Origin: Achatina immaculata
Taxonomy: Eukaryota > Mollusca > Gastropoda > Stylommatophora > Achatinidae
Length of the DNA stretch: 64,000 nt
Assembly: GCA_009760885.1 (NCBI GenBank)
Contig: CM019704.1
Span: 16,348,429-16,412,428 of the forward strand
Reading direction: 5' to 3'
A program made the position numbers and the translations under genes. Positions 11,674 through 23,589 of this stretch are shown piece after piece; position 1 is the stretch's first letter; every line of letters begins with the position of its first letter. The notes beneath the pieces are model-generated. The model searched no databases, was not told the DNA's origin, and saw only the letters and a program-made list of their open reading frames with translations.

Positions 11674-13318
11674 AAGATAAAGGTAATTGAAATAGTATGA
11701 GGTACATTACTTAACATTCACTTACACTTACACCATGGGATGACATGTCTTGAGAACCATGGAATGACATGTCTTGAGCCCCATGAGAACCATGGGATGA
11801 TATGTCTTGAGGCCCCATAATAACCATGGGATGGCATGTCTTGAGGCCCATAATAACCATGGGATGACATGTCTTGAAGCCCATAAAAACCATGGGATGA
11901 CATGTCTTGAGCCCCATAAGCACTGAAGACTTGATCATTTTTTAGATCAGTACAAGATTTGTGCTGTTTCTAAGCAGTTTGCTTTGACTGCTATACAAGG
12001 TTGGCAAATATTAAACTTCTTGTGAAATGTGTTGATCTGTTACAGAACATAAAACACTTCTCACCATCTCCTGTATGTAGCCACCTCCCCACCCCCTTCC
12101 AACCCCCACATGCACCAAATAAATTCATTTTCAACATAAAAAACATGTAGTGAAAATCACAGTGCTCAGTTCTAATATATCAGTCATACAAGATATGAAA
12201 TAATATCCTTCTTAATAACAGTTCAATAGACTATTAACATCATAATTTTTTTTTTGTTTACATTTAAACAGATATTAACAGCACAGTTTTAACATTTCAA
12301 ATAGACCATTCTCATACCAAAAACATTTTTTTTAAAGTTTCAAAGTTCAGAACTGATCAAAGTGCAACCTATTTCCAAAATCTAATCCAGCCTCACAAAG
12401 TGAAATATCAAGATTTAAGATTATCCTTAATCCTGATGCGCTAGGTAACAGTAAAATCCCTGTTTCCATGCCGCTAAAGCGTAATGGGGATACCAATGTT
12501 AAAAAAAAAAAAAACCTTGGGCACATGAAAGTGTGATGTGATCTCAGTATCACGCCTGGCCACATTTACCTTCCCAGATTTCTCTGGTACCCATTTTTAG
12601 AGGCTGGGTAGACCCTGGGGCATTGTGTTGTGCTACCAGAAAAAGATTCTCACTGTTGGGACTTAAACCTGGTACCACCAGATCAGTAGACCAAGTACCC
12701 AGGCATGCAGCCACTTGGGCTATCAGTTTTGATGCACTACTCTGTGTATTTTTATTTTAAAGGTAAGATAAAGGTAATTGAAATAGTATGAGGTACATTA
12801 CTTAACATTCACTTACACTTACACCATGGGATGACATGTCTTGAGAACCATGGAATGACATGTCTTGAGCCCCATGAGAACCATGGGATGATATGTCTTG
12901 AGGCCCCATAATAACCATGGGATGGCATGTCTTGAGGCCCATAATAACCATGGGATGACATGTCTTGAAGCCCATAAAAACCATGGGATGACATGTCTTG
13001 AGCCCCATAAGCACTGAAGACTTGATCATTTTTTAGATCAGTACAAGATTTGTGCTGTTTCTAAGCAGTTTGCTTTGACTGCTATACAAGGTTGGCAAAT
13101 ATTAAACTTCTTGTGAAATGTGTTGATCTGTTACAGAACATAAAACACTTCTCACCATCTCCTGTATGTAGCCACCTCCCCACCCCCTTCCAACCCCCAC
13201 ATGCACCAAATAAATTCATTTTCAACATAAAAAACATGTAGTGAAAATCACAGTGCTCAGTTCTAATATATCAGTCATACAAGATATGAAATAATATCCT
13301 TCTTAATAACAGTTCAAT
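11133..13318. repeat. second, overlapping tandem duplication, 2 x ~1.09 kb
   Basis: Copy 1 (11133-12226) begins inside the second copy of the 1.71-kb duplication. Copy 2 is 12225-13318. Both start with AATAGACTATTAACATCA and end with CTTAATAACAGTTCAAT. The offset is 1091-1092 bp and the copies are almost identical. AAT at the junction is the microhomology. Confidence 0.93.
11733..11925. repeat. minisatellite, ~32-bp unit, 6 copies (duplicated at 12824-13016)
   Basis: Copies contain CCATGGGATGACATGTCTTG followed by a variable AGGCCCATAATAA spacer. The same array lies in the second 1.09-kb duplicate with the same internal variants, so the array is older than the duplication. Confidence 0.9.
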
Positions 13319-13769
13319 TATCTAGGCAAAATGAATGGTTCTTATTTTATTTGTCAGTGTTTGGTTTAACCAGTTCAGTGTGGTTAAAAGCATACTCTAC
13401 ATACACTGACTGAAAGGTTGTAATTAAAGAACCAAACAAAAACATATGGTCTTGTAAATAGTGGTTAGGTCAAGTAAGGACAGGACAGGAGAGAAACTCC
13501 GGGGGGAAATGCATTCAAAAGGCAACAAACAATATTCTGGCAAAGTGCCTTCTTCTTGAACAAAGGAAAAGACAAAACAGCAAAAGCAAATTTAAACAAA
13601 AAAAAAAAGAAAAATTCACTTATCAATTAGCACATCCCTTTCCTGGAGGTGAAACGTGAAACAATGTCATAGTATGGCTTTAATATTCCCTGCTTGTTTA
13701 ATATTTTGAAATTTTGTACAACTCTTACTTCCTAAATGTTTAAATGCAGTCATCTTTGAATTCATTTCT
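13319..13769. other. intergenic, nothing recognised
   Basis: AT-rich single-copy-looking sequence between the duplications and the 21-bp array. Confidence 0.4.
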
Positions 13770-14400
13770 CACAGCCTAGACCAGGGTTTCTCACAGCCTG
13801 GATTAAGGTTCTTTTAGCCCAGATCAGGGTTCTCATAGCCTAGACCAGGGTTCTCATATCCTAGATCAAGATTCTCACAGCTTAGGCCAGGGTTCTCATA
13901 GCCTAGACCAGGGTTCTCATAGCCTAGACCAGGGTTCTCAAAGACTAGACCAGGGTTCTTATATCTTAGATCAAGGTTCTCACAGCCTAGACCAAGGTTC
14001 TCATATCCTAGATCAAGGTTCTCACAGCCTAGACCAAGGTTCTCATAGCCTAGACCAGGGTTCTCATATCCTAGATCAAGGTTCTAATAGCCTAGATCAA
14101 GGTTCTCACAGCCTAGACCAAGGTTCTCATATCCTAGATCAAGGTTCTCATAGCCTAGATCAAGATTCTCATAGCCCAGACCAGGGTTCTCATAGCCCAG
14201 ACCAGGGTTCTCACAGCCTAGACCAGGGTTCTCACAGCCTAGACCAGGGTTCTCATAGCCTAGATCAAGGTTCTCATAGCCTAGACCAGTTTTCTCATAG
14301 CCTAGATCAAGGTTCTCATAGCCTAGACCAGGGTTCTCAAGCCCAGACCAAAGTTCTCATAGCTTAGACCATGGTTCTCATAGCCTAGATCAGAGTTTCA
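13770..14400. repeat. minisatellite, 21-bp unit, ~30 copies
   Basis: Tandem copies of TCTCATAGCCTAGACCAGGGT and the variant TCTCATATCCTAGATCAAGGT. The variants alternate in places, suggesting 42-bp dimers. A separate two-copy repeat containing GGGGGC and ATTATCAGTC follows at 14450-14490. Confidence 0.92.
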
Positions 14401-14589
14401 CAAAAGTCAAATTGATTAACTCTGCACAGCACAGTGCTAGCAGGGGGCACATTATCAGTCTCTAACAGGGGGCCCATTATCAGTCACATTTCAGCACTGA
14501 CAATTATTATCAAATCTGCAAATTAACTGATCACATTAATATACCACAAGTTGTAGTTCTCTGATGGAGAATTAGGAGGAAAGAATTTT

Positions 14590-17280
14590 ATATATTTTAT
14601 ATAATGGCTTTTTACCTGGACAAATCAACATCAAAAGCATTACTAGGTTACAATCAAGTAAGTGATAGAACCCTCACAATCAGACTTAAGGACACTCCTA
14701 GAAATGTAACAATCATCCAGATATATGCACCTACATCAGCAGCAGAAGAAGAGGAAGTAGAAGACTTTTATAACACACTGCAAACGACAACAGACCAGGT
14801 ACGGAAAAATTATACTGTATTAATAATGGGGGATTTTAATGCAAAGATTGGTACAGAAAGAGCATAAGATGAAAGACATGTTGTAGGGAAATTTAGCATA
14901 GGACATAGAAATGAGGCAGTTGAAATCTAATGGCTTTTTGCATGGAAAATCAGCTAATTATCGCTAACACATTTATTAAACAACATCCAAGAAGACTTTA
15001 CACATGGACATCACCTGATGGGAAAACCAAGAATCAAATAGATTACATTTTAGTGCAAAGAAGGTGGAGATCAAGTATAACATCAGCAAAAACTTTACCA
15101 GGTGACACGGACCATGAGTTATTAATAGCAGACATGAAGATAAAAAAGCGAGTTACGGGATCAAGACCACTCCGCTTTGATCTTACAAAAATACCAGAAC
15201 AATATGGTATAGAAGTGATGAACCATTTCGAAATCCTGATGGCTGTACAGGAGGAGATGACACCAGATGATTTGGCTACAAAGGCCAGAGATATCTTAAT
15301 AACAACAGCTAAAGACATGGTTCCAGTAAAGAAAACACAAAAGAATGGATGGATTACAGCAGGTACACTAGGACTGATAAAACAACGTAGAGAAATGAAG
15401 ACGCAGTGGAAAGTGACAAATAACAACAAAGAGGAATATAAATCTTTAACAAATGAAGTACAAAGAAACATAAAAAAAGACAAAAAACAATACATACAAG
15501 ATTGTTGTGAAAGAACAGAAGGACATCAGAAGTGTTTAAGATATAGTGAAATGTTTAAAGAAATGAAGACATTGACGAGAAATGTCATACCTAAGCTAAT
15601 TGTAATTTGTGACAAGATGGGGAATACCTTGACAGAGACAGAGGAAATTCTAGAAAGATGGAAGGAATATTGCAGAGGAATGTATGAAACAACTGACTGT
15701 GAAAGCAGAAATCAACAGTGTGAATTATTATTGGAGGGGAAAGAACCCGAACCGACAATAGAAGAAGTTGTATGGGGAATAAAGAAACTGAAAAATGGTA
15801 AATCATCAGGATGTGATGAGATATTAGCTGAATTTATTAAAGCAAGAGTAAAGGAATGTGTAGCAATCTATCATGCACTATGTAAAAAGATATGGCATTC
15901 AGGTATTTGGCCAAAAGAATGGAAAAGAACTGTATTCATACCACTGCTAAAAAAAGAGTAACCTGAAATTATACGCACACTACAGAACTGTTGCCCTGAT
16001 TAGTCATGCCAGTAAAATTCTGTTAAAAATCATAATGGGTAGACTTTGTAAGAAAATGGAAGAAGTTAATATGGTCCAATCTGGTTTCAGGCAAGGAAGA
16101 GGATCAAGAGATCATATATTCAATATAAGATTAATAATAGAGAAATGCAGAGAGTTTAATGTGAATCTATATTTAGCCTTTATAGACTACTCAAAAGCAT
16201 TTGATTGTGTACAACACCAGAAACTGTGGGAAATAATGGAAAAAATGGGATTTCCAATACATTTGATACAATTAACATCACTACTGTATCTAGACCAACA
16301 GGCAGCAGTAAGAATAAATGGTGAAACAACAACTTGGTTTGACATAAAACAAGGGGTCCATCAGGGGTGCATATTGTCACCTTACTTATTTAACTTGTAT
16401 ACTGAAAATATAATGGGGAATGTCAGAGAAGATGTAGACAAAGAATATTATGATGCCATACAAATTGGAGGTTATGAAATACCAGAGATTAGATATGCTG
16501 ATGACACAGTATTACTGTCCACAACACAAAAAGGAATAGAAAAACTATGTCAGTTTGAAAGAATAGTGAAGAGCAAAACCTCTATCTTAATGCGAAGAAA
16601 CTAAATTCATGACAACTGACAAAACATAAAAGCAGCTGATATATGTATCAATGAGGAAAAACTGGAAGAAGTGGAGAGTTTTGAATATCTTGCATCACTG
16701 CTAACTAATAATGGAAATACAATGAGGGACATTAAAAGGAGGACATCTATCGCTCTTCAGAAAGTAAAACAACCAAAGAAGCTGTGGAGAGGAACAGACA
16801 GCACTAAAAAATAAGATTTTTAAGGGCATGCATCTTTCCCACCACAACATGCGCTTGTGAGACCTGGACACTTAACAAAACAGCTGAGAAACACATAAAT
16901 GCCTTTGAATGTAAATGCTACAGAAGAGTTCTTCAAATATCATGGACACAAAAAAGAACAAATATATCCATACTACAAGAACTTAATATTGAAGAAGGCT
17001 GGCTAGTAAAGAGGATTAAAGAGAGAAAACTTAAATATTTTGGACACATTAAACGTCATGATAATCTAGAGAAAACCATCTTGGAAGGGTGCATAATGGG
17101 AAAAAAAGAAAGAGAGGAAGACCAAGGTGAAGATGGCTGCAAGACATCACTGATGACCTGGAAATGGATGCATCAGCAGCAGGCTATCTTGCTCATAACC
17201 AAGAGGCCTACAGGAGAGCTGTTAGGGAGGCAAAGTTCTGCAAGGGACATGCAAATGAATGAATGTAGACACTATCACTT
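14590..17280 (+). pseudogene. RTE-type LINE, 5'-truncated and broken: endonuclease plus reverse transcriptase
   Basis: A non-LTR retrotransposon that encoded an apurinic-like endonuclease and a reverse transcriptase. The endonuclease runs from 14604 (IQIYAPTSA, then GDFNAKIG), is cut by a stop at 14867, and resumes at 14930 with KNQIDYILV and TDHELLIAD. The reverse transcriptase lies in two frames: NGKSSGCDEI in 14930-15961, then FRQGRGSRDHIFNIR, AFIDYSKAFDCV, HQGCILSP and the catalytic YADD in 16035-16604. After 16604 the C-terminal domain is in pieces, with a 17081-17302 open stretch. At least three disablements are visible, so it is inactive. The 5' end starts inside the endonuclease. The 3' end carries GCAAATGAATGAATG, the same tail as the fragments at 28618-28736 and 52650-52800. 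The structure resembles the RTE lineage often annotated as craniofacial-development-protein-2-like. Confidence 0.88.
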
Positions 17281-17319
17281 TTATGAAGATATGTCCTCCT
17301 GAGAGACCTGAAAATAATT

Positions 17320-18760
17320 TCATGGGTTTCTCCATGGTGAAAATGAAAAAAAAGCTGAACTAGTTACTGAACTCTGCTGCACTTGCTAAGAACAAAACAA
17401 TAAATGTAATAATTACATAATGTGGTCATTCCTCAGTTCTACTTTCAAATGTAACCATGGGAAAAAGCAAATCCTAGAATAAGAAAGGAAATAAACCACC
17501 AGACCTGAATCATTTATTTCTTATTTATGAAATGATACATCAATGGTGAGCAGTCACTTGTGAGAACCAAAAAGAATAACTTTATAAGCATATAAACTAT
17601 ATAAGCTATAAACTTTATAATGCAGTTACAAGCTTCCAAAAAAAAATGCTGCATAATGAAATGACAATGTTTTGTGTTCCTGTTTTATTAAATAAATCAT
17701 TGTTCACTTGCTGTCTTAGACGTGCCTTGTTTCTAGTGTGCAACCAATGGCTGTCTAACGATATGGGAATACATAATCCTTTTGGCAGGATATTTCATTA
17801 CACTGGGCTGACTCTTGCATTCATGCAGATATAAGAACTGTTATGCTCACTGGCGTCTGCATGAAAAAGAAAGAACTAATAATAATCAGAGATGCTTATT
17901 TCAAAAAGTTCCTTTTAACCTGGTGAGGTGCACTTGTTACTACGGCAAAATACTGAAATAAAACCTTTGTGGCAAACATCATCTCATAAACAATACCTCT
18001 ATGACAAAAATATTCTCATGATTCCTGTATATATGACAGCTCTATGACACAAATATTCTCATGATTCTTGTATATATGACAGCTCTGTGGCAAAAATATA
18101 TCTCATGACATAGAAAAAGATTAAAATGAGATACAGCTGTGGCTAAAGTAGTTTAATGCAGACTTTCAGTATCTAGAAAGATATGGACATATACCAAAAA
18201 GAAATGTGTATGCACTCTTCTAGTTTCAGCCCTAAATTTTTCTTTCATTATTATTTTTCCTCTCAAACTGAATGATCACTATCTAAACCAGACTGTTCCC
18301 TTGCATAAAACTAAACAAGAACAAAAACAAAAAAAAAAAAAACCTTTTACTTTTAACAGATTAGATGCAATTAGAAATTCTCTCAAAATGTTTTTTTTAT
18401 CAAACTGACAACTGATCTAACAGTAAAAATTTTAGGAAAAACAATGGTAACGTAGTGTTGCTTTTTCAAAATGCCAGCTAATCATACTATATTCCTCTAA
18501 ATCATTATTACTGACAAATTCCAGCCAACAAATTTCAAATGCAAGCTTTTTATATCACTCTCTCCCTTGCACAGTAGCAGGGCAAACAAATTTCTTCTAT
18601 TTCCCAAAATACTTTACTGCCATATTTGGATCTCGACTCTTTTAGAATCTAAAAAGTAAGCCATTTGGATCACAGGTAGTTCAGAACTGATCAGTAAACT
18701 TACAATGAAGTGAAAGTAAGTCACAAAGTTAATATTTAATTTTAAGTCTATCACTACCCC
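17320..18760. other. intergenic DNA with a short degenerate tandem repeat
   Basis: Mostly AT-rich sequence with no coding support. At about 17990-18105 a ~45-bp unit containing ATATTCTCATGATTC and TGTATATATGACAGCTCT occurs two and a half times. Confidence 0.45.
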
Positions 18761-18761
18761 C

Positions 18762-18960
18762 AAAACAAGCTATCAAGTGGAACACAACAGGCCAAAGAAA
18801 AATAGGCAGACCGTATGAAACTCATTGTTAAGAGAGGCCAAATTAACAGGCATAAAATCCTTTGATGAGGTTGACAGACTCGCCGAAGACAGGAAAAATT
18901 GGCGAACTACTTTGCGAGCCCTATGTGACGTTTAACGGCACAGGAAGGATATAAGATAAG
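18762..18960 (+). pseudogene. LINE C-terminal / 3' end fragment, copy 1 of 3
   Basis: It shares an ordered series with 23378-23585: AAACAAGCTATCAAGTGGA, an AGGCCAAAGAAAAATAGG-like block, CTTTGATGAGGTTGACAGAC and GCGAGCCCTATGTGACGTTT. Translated, it resembles the C-terminal end of LINE polyproteins (a GR-rich basic stretch, then SLDEVERLTENRKTW, then RALCD). The end is a GAAGGAT(A/G)TAAGAT motif. It is 5'-truncated and not open. Confidence 0.6.
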
Positions 18961-19104
18961 ACTACATCCTGCTCCAATTAAATTTCAAGGAAATTAAAGT
19001 CTGACATCTAATCTTTGGCTACAAAAGCTAAGCTGGAAATACTGTGCATTCAAATGTCTTCAAAAACTTTACTTATCTCATTTCAGAAGGTGAAAGTGAA
19101 GTAA

Positions 19105-19270
19105 TTCTATCAACCTGAGGTCAACCCAGCCTCGTAAAATGGGTACCAGAGAAAATCTGGGAAGGAAAGGCAGCGAGGAAAGGAACTGCCCACCCTAACT
19201 CATATGCTGATGGCCCAGCATAATGAGGTCTCTAACGCTTCATCCCCTACGGCATTTGCTATGGGGCTAT
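19105..19270 (+). repeat. SINE body fragment
   Basis: It contains AAAATGGGTACCAGAGAAAA followed by TCTGGGAAGG, the block shared with the SINEs at 9640 (minus strand) and 32575. The tRNA-like head is not recognisable. Confidence 0.5.
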
Positions 19271-19480
19271 CTTTTTATGTACTATGAGATGTTTAAACTT
19301 TGTATTTTTAAAAAAAAATTTTTTTAAACTGCCATTACATGTTTTTGTTCTGTAGTTCTCTCTAAGCTAAATGGGAGTGCAGTTGCACACACAAAAAGAT
19401 CATGCCACACATGAAATTTTACGTGCTGCACAAAAAACTTTGCCACATTTATTTTTTTTGTTTCCTCTGTAACATAAGGC

Positions 19481-19875
19481 AAAAGCAACATACAAAGAAC
19501 TAGACAATAAAGTAAAAAGTTCACCTAGAAGGGATAAAAGAGAATACATAGATAATACGGTGAAAGAAGCAGAGAAGGCAGCAAAAACAGGAGACAGCAA
19601 AACTCTATATAACATACAAAAGAGGCTAACAGGTACTATTGCATCCAAAGAAAGACCAATTCTTAGCAAAACTGGCACACTATTAACATCAAGTAAAGAC
19701 CAGAAGCAAAGATGGGCTGAACACTTCCAAGAAATACTTAATCGACCACATCTATCATGTTCAGTGGGCATAACATCCCTTGATGAGATTGAAAAACTCC
19801 TGAAGACAGGAAATTTTCACCAACTATCATGCGGGTCCTATGTGATGTTTAGTGGCATGGGAAGGATGTAAGATG
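19481..19875 (+). pseudogene. internally deleted LINE, copy 2 of 3
   Basis: The first part translates as KSSPRRDKREYIDNTVKEAE, then NIQKRLTGTIASKE and RWAEHFQEILNRP, the region just upstream of a LINE reverse transcriptase. From about 19765 it switches directly to the C-terminal 3' segment (SLDEIEKL in translation, GCGGGTCCTATGTGATGTTT in DNA) shared with 18762-18960 and 23378-23585. The whole reverse transcriptase core is missing, so the copy is a deletion derivative. Confidence 0.65.
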
Positions 19876-19879
19876 TGTT

Positions 19880-21012
19880 ACAATGTGCTGTTGTATGACT
19901 GAAGAAAAATGTGATGGTGTTACATGAATTTCTTTGAATGATTTCTTTGTATTTTAGCATGTTCTTTATAAGCACTTTACTCTGTAATTTGACATTATGA
20001 TGCACATTTTAACACAAGATAGTTTTGAGAATACATCTGCACACAGGTTGAAAATTTTGCGCTTCGTACGTTTTAACAACACTGGCTGGGAGTTTGTAAA
20101 TTAGACTGTTACAAATGCTAAAATATAAGCAGTGTGTCATTTCCTAGTAAAATATAGTGGTTGTGACCTTTGATCTTACAAAAATGTTTACACATCATGG
20201 GTGTTCTTTGGTAAGATAAAAGTTAAAAGACCAGAAATAGAAAACAATAAAATAAAAGGTCAGTGGTTGTTTGTGTGTCAGTATGTGCTACAGTTCTCTT
20301 TTAATTCACATTCTTATGCAGAATGGCCAGGGACAAGTATTTTGCAGTGGAAAAAATGCAACAGATTTGATCATTAGAGCATGATATGTTTGAAGGACAA
20401 AGAAACCTGTCTGCTTCTAAAATTTTGTTTAAAATTAATAACTTTTTTAAAGTAATCAACTTAAGACAACTGTTTACCTTATAATTCATACAAATAACGC
20501 CTGATCAATTATTAACAGTAATAATGGGTGGGAAATGAAGTACCGCTTATGATGTATGAAATGTTGTTGTGAGGCAAATATGAAAGTCGTCTGCATGCAC
20601 CAAGAAACTAAATCTGCAAAAGTTCTTTGACAAAATGAAAAAAAAATTACCACACATTGAAAAAAAAAAAAAGTTAAGATCAACTTGTTAAAAACATGGA
20701 CGTATAGTTTTGATATGTCTGATTTTTTACCATGAAGACAGCTTTTATCATGTTGCTGTTTTAAACATTATATACATCTAAAAGTAAGTTAAAATTGAGT
20801 ACACTTTTTAAAAAAATTAAGAGATAATGCAGTTCTTTCTAGTAGATGTCCATATAATACCCACATAAAAAAATTATATATCTACCAGTATTTCATTTCA
20901 TTTAACAATGTCAATTCATTTAACTATTTCATTTAACTGATCATACACTGTCAAATATTGCAGTGGTGTCCCTTGTCTATCACTGATTCATAAAGTTTGT
21001 GCACACAGGAAA
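19880..21012. other. AT-rich intergenic DNA, nothing recognised
   Basis: No coding support, tandem array or inverted termini seen. The small frames here have AT-driven composition. Confidence 0.4.
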
Positions 21013-21020
21013 GTCTAGTA

Positions 21021-21235
21021 CAGTTATTCTCAAACTTTTTCAGCTGTGCACCCCTTGCCTTCCAGACTGCATCCTTAGCGCCTCAAATACACACACATAC
21101 AAACTCATAAACAAACAAACTCACACCTCAGCTGGTTCTGATGCACTTGTCACTCCCCATTCCTTCACCATCCTTGCCTTCCTGGCCATCCCACCATCCC
21201 ATGGTGGACAGCACAGCCTACTTTGGGAACCACTG
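21021..21235. mobile_element. hAT-type MITE, 215 bp, with 8-bp target-site duplication
   Basis: The left end is CAGTTATTCTCAAACTTTTT. The right end reads TTTGGGAACCACTG, whose reverse complement CAGTGGTTCCCAAA matches the left terminus with a few mismatches, in the CAGTGGTTC style of hAT elements. It is flanked by GTCTAGTA (21013-21020) and GTCTAGTT (21236-21243), an 8-bp duplication with one mismatch. There is no transposase gene, so it is non-autonomous. The plus-strand open frame at 20999-21241 is not a gene. Confidence 0.82.
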
Positions 21236-21439
21236 GTCTAGTTGAATACTCTTATGCTACTGTAACAGTTTACAGCATGTGGTACACATATTCTTCAATT
21301 AAAATTCACCAACATGTAACTTGTTTCATCTTATCTGAGTTCATTTAAAACTCAGGAATTTTAAAATGGCTGTATTCAAGAATTTAAATGGCAATTCAAA
21401 ATTTTGCAGCCACATTTTGTTCTTCTGACTGTTTCATGA

Positions 21440-22560
21440 TTTAAGAAAAAAACTGACATCTGTAAACAGTGATCAGGTGGAAGGAAAACAAAGTATTAAT
21501 CAAATAACATCTGATGGTACGAGCATTATGTGAACTGTATGCCGTTGTTTGCAATGCTTCTGTTACCATCTCCTCAGCCTCTTTCACAACATAAGGCACA
21601 TAGAAACATCCTACATTCAAAACCTTTTCTTTTTGGATTTGCTCCAAATTTTCCACAGATTTGTCTTTTCCCAAAATATACATCACCTTATGCCATCTCC
21701 ACATAGAAACCTGGCTGCAATGGATTTCCAAAGCCACCTGTTTCATGGTACATCCACCAAGACGATTCCAGCCCATCCTTTTATATTGTAAACCCACCTA
21801 TATGTTGTCTTCCCTTTGCTCATTTCCTTTCAGGTACTCCCTCAAGTTCCATTTTCAGTGCAGTTTATGTCTCTTGATATAAATATTTTTGTTGCTTTAA
21901 ATTCTTTAAGAAAATGTCTTGTTTTTCTAATGCACTTCTAGTGCCTGCTTCATTCATTCCCACTTGATCTAAATTGTACTGTTGCTTTCATTTACTTCTC
22001 TTCTGTTGATAACCTCTGGAGCAGTCATTCTCATGTCCCAATCCTCCCTTTCAACCCAGGCTGCCCCCAAATCCTCCCCTATATATTAAATTATCATCCT
22101 AAAAGGATTTTTGTATCATTATAAATCTTTTACCAGTTGTTATTTATTGAAAATGAGACTTGAAATTCCTTCTTGGAGAGTCACCTGCCTGCCCAGTGAC
22201 TCCAGAAGTGTCTTGTTTCCATAATCTATCAGCCTGAATATTTTTTTCAGTTTTCTTGCGTCTTCCTTCACTTTGAGACACACTGAAGAACTATACAGAC
22301 AGAGATTTGTAAATGTTGAGCTCTGCCTTTCTAAAAATGGATGATCTCTAGTGACAAAAGTTTTTTTCCTATCATTCTTCAATGTCATTTTCATTTTCCA
22401 TTCTGGCAATGACAATGTTTTCCATCAAGATTTTAAATTCATCTCCTTCTTCTAAACTGTAGTTCTTCAGTTTTACTTTGGACTTTATTCCCAGCACTGA
22501 CTGTCATAATTTAACCTTTCACTTACACAAAAATAAGGTGTGGTGTCTTCAATACTGAAG
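21440..22560 (-). other. coding-like but unrecognised minus-strand stretch, probably decayed
   Basis: Minus-strand frames (21441-21797 and 22140-22415, plus an unlisted stretch near 22380-22450 reading EFKILMENIVIARMENEND) have plausible amino-acid composition, but they are separated by stops and frame changes. I do not recognise a family. It could be an old transposon or pseudogene exon series. It lies downstream of the host gene's stop and in the same orientation. Confidence 0.25.
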
Positions 22561-22754
22561 TGGCTATTCAGATTGAAGGGTGTGGATTCTTCCTCAAATT
22601 TCACAAATTCCACTGTCTGAATTCTCACTCATGCTATAGAGTGCATGCACCATGTGATATCCTCCTTCACAAGAGAAGATTAGAGCAATTACCCACAGTT
22701 TTATTACATTCATTGTCTGTCTTGGTCTGCACAACTTTTCTCCCCATATATAAC

Positions 22755-22990
22755 TTCTTCTTCTTCATTCACTTCTACCACCAAGACCGCCCTGTGATCC
22801 TACTGAATTTATGCCTGTGGTCCTCATCAAGTCCCACGGTCCCTGAAAGGACCACACGAGATCCCCGAGAGGACCACAAGAGGTTCAGAGTATCGCAGGG
22901 CTTGAGCCTGTATTCTTGGTGGGTCTCAGAAGCGGGATTGCGTGACACTGTGGTTTTCATTGCACCAGTTTAGTCTAGAGTTGGACTTTC
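22755..22990 (-). mobile_element. short non-autonomous retroelement (AAG-tail family), copy 1
   Basis: On the minus strand it runs from GAGAAAGTCCAACTCTAGAC to GGTGGTAGAAGTGAATGAAG followed by (AAG)n. It is flanked by TCCCCATATATAAC (22741-22754) and TCCCTATATATAAC (22991-23004), a 14-bp target-site duplication with one mismatch. The sequence matches the 3' part of the 867-bp element at 56392-57258 and the copy at 62661-62926. A weak open frame over it is not a gene. Confidence 0.85.
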
Positions 22991-23377
22991 TCCCTATATA
23001 TAACATTATCATGTGCATTTTTAATCTGATACTTCTCAAACAAAGGTCAATATACTTTCTAACAACGGTCTATTTTCTCTCATTAACTTTTTTTCATTAT
23101 TTAGTCACTGTCTCCGAGAAGCTCTGGAAATGTAGCACAGCTTTACAAAACTTGCTTTTACAAGAAAATGATTGATTATTATAGTGCACAATACAGCACT
23201 GACTGTCTGTTATCTGCCAAAGTGTTAGTGTCTCTGATTGAGAACACACACTCAGTCAAAATGTTCCATACATGTGAATGTGCTCATTAATGAATAAAGC
23301 TGTTCCTTTTTAGTCTCAAATAGTGTAACATTTTATGACACTACTAAAGGCTTTTTAATAGTCAGAGAATACAAAAA

Positions 23378-23585
23378 CAAGCTATCAAGTGGAGCACACC
23401 AGGCTGAAGAAAAAGAGGTTGATTACGTGAAACTCTAAAGAGGACAATGTTAGGAGAAGCCAGTTTAGTGGGCATAATATCCCTTGATGAAGTTGAAAGA
23501 CTCACCGAGAACAGGAAAACCTGGCAAACAACTATGCGAGCCCTATGTGACATTTAGCAGCACGGGAAGGATGTAAGATGTAAGA
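23378..23585 (+). pseudogene. LINE C-terminal / 3' end fragment, copy 3 of 3
   Basis: It carries the same ordered blocks as 18762-18960: AAACAAGCTATCAAGTGGAG, AGGCTGAAGAAAAAGAGG, CTTGATGAAGTTGAAAGACT and GCGAGCCCTATGTGACATTT, and ends in GAAGGATGTAAGATGTAAG. No reverse transcriptase is present. Confidence 0.6.
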
Positions 23586-23589
23586 AGAA

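Noticed and set aside
15043..15495. 150-codon minus frame
   Set aside because: Antisense shadow of the LINE at 14590-17280.
22560..22973. 137-codon plus frame, and the matching frame at 62691-62969
   Set aside because: Both end in the same VVFIAPV string because they are two copies of one retroelement read backwards. Not a gene family.
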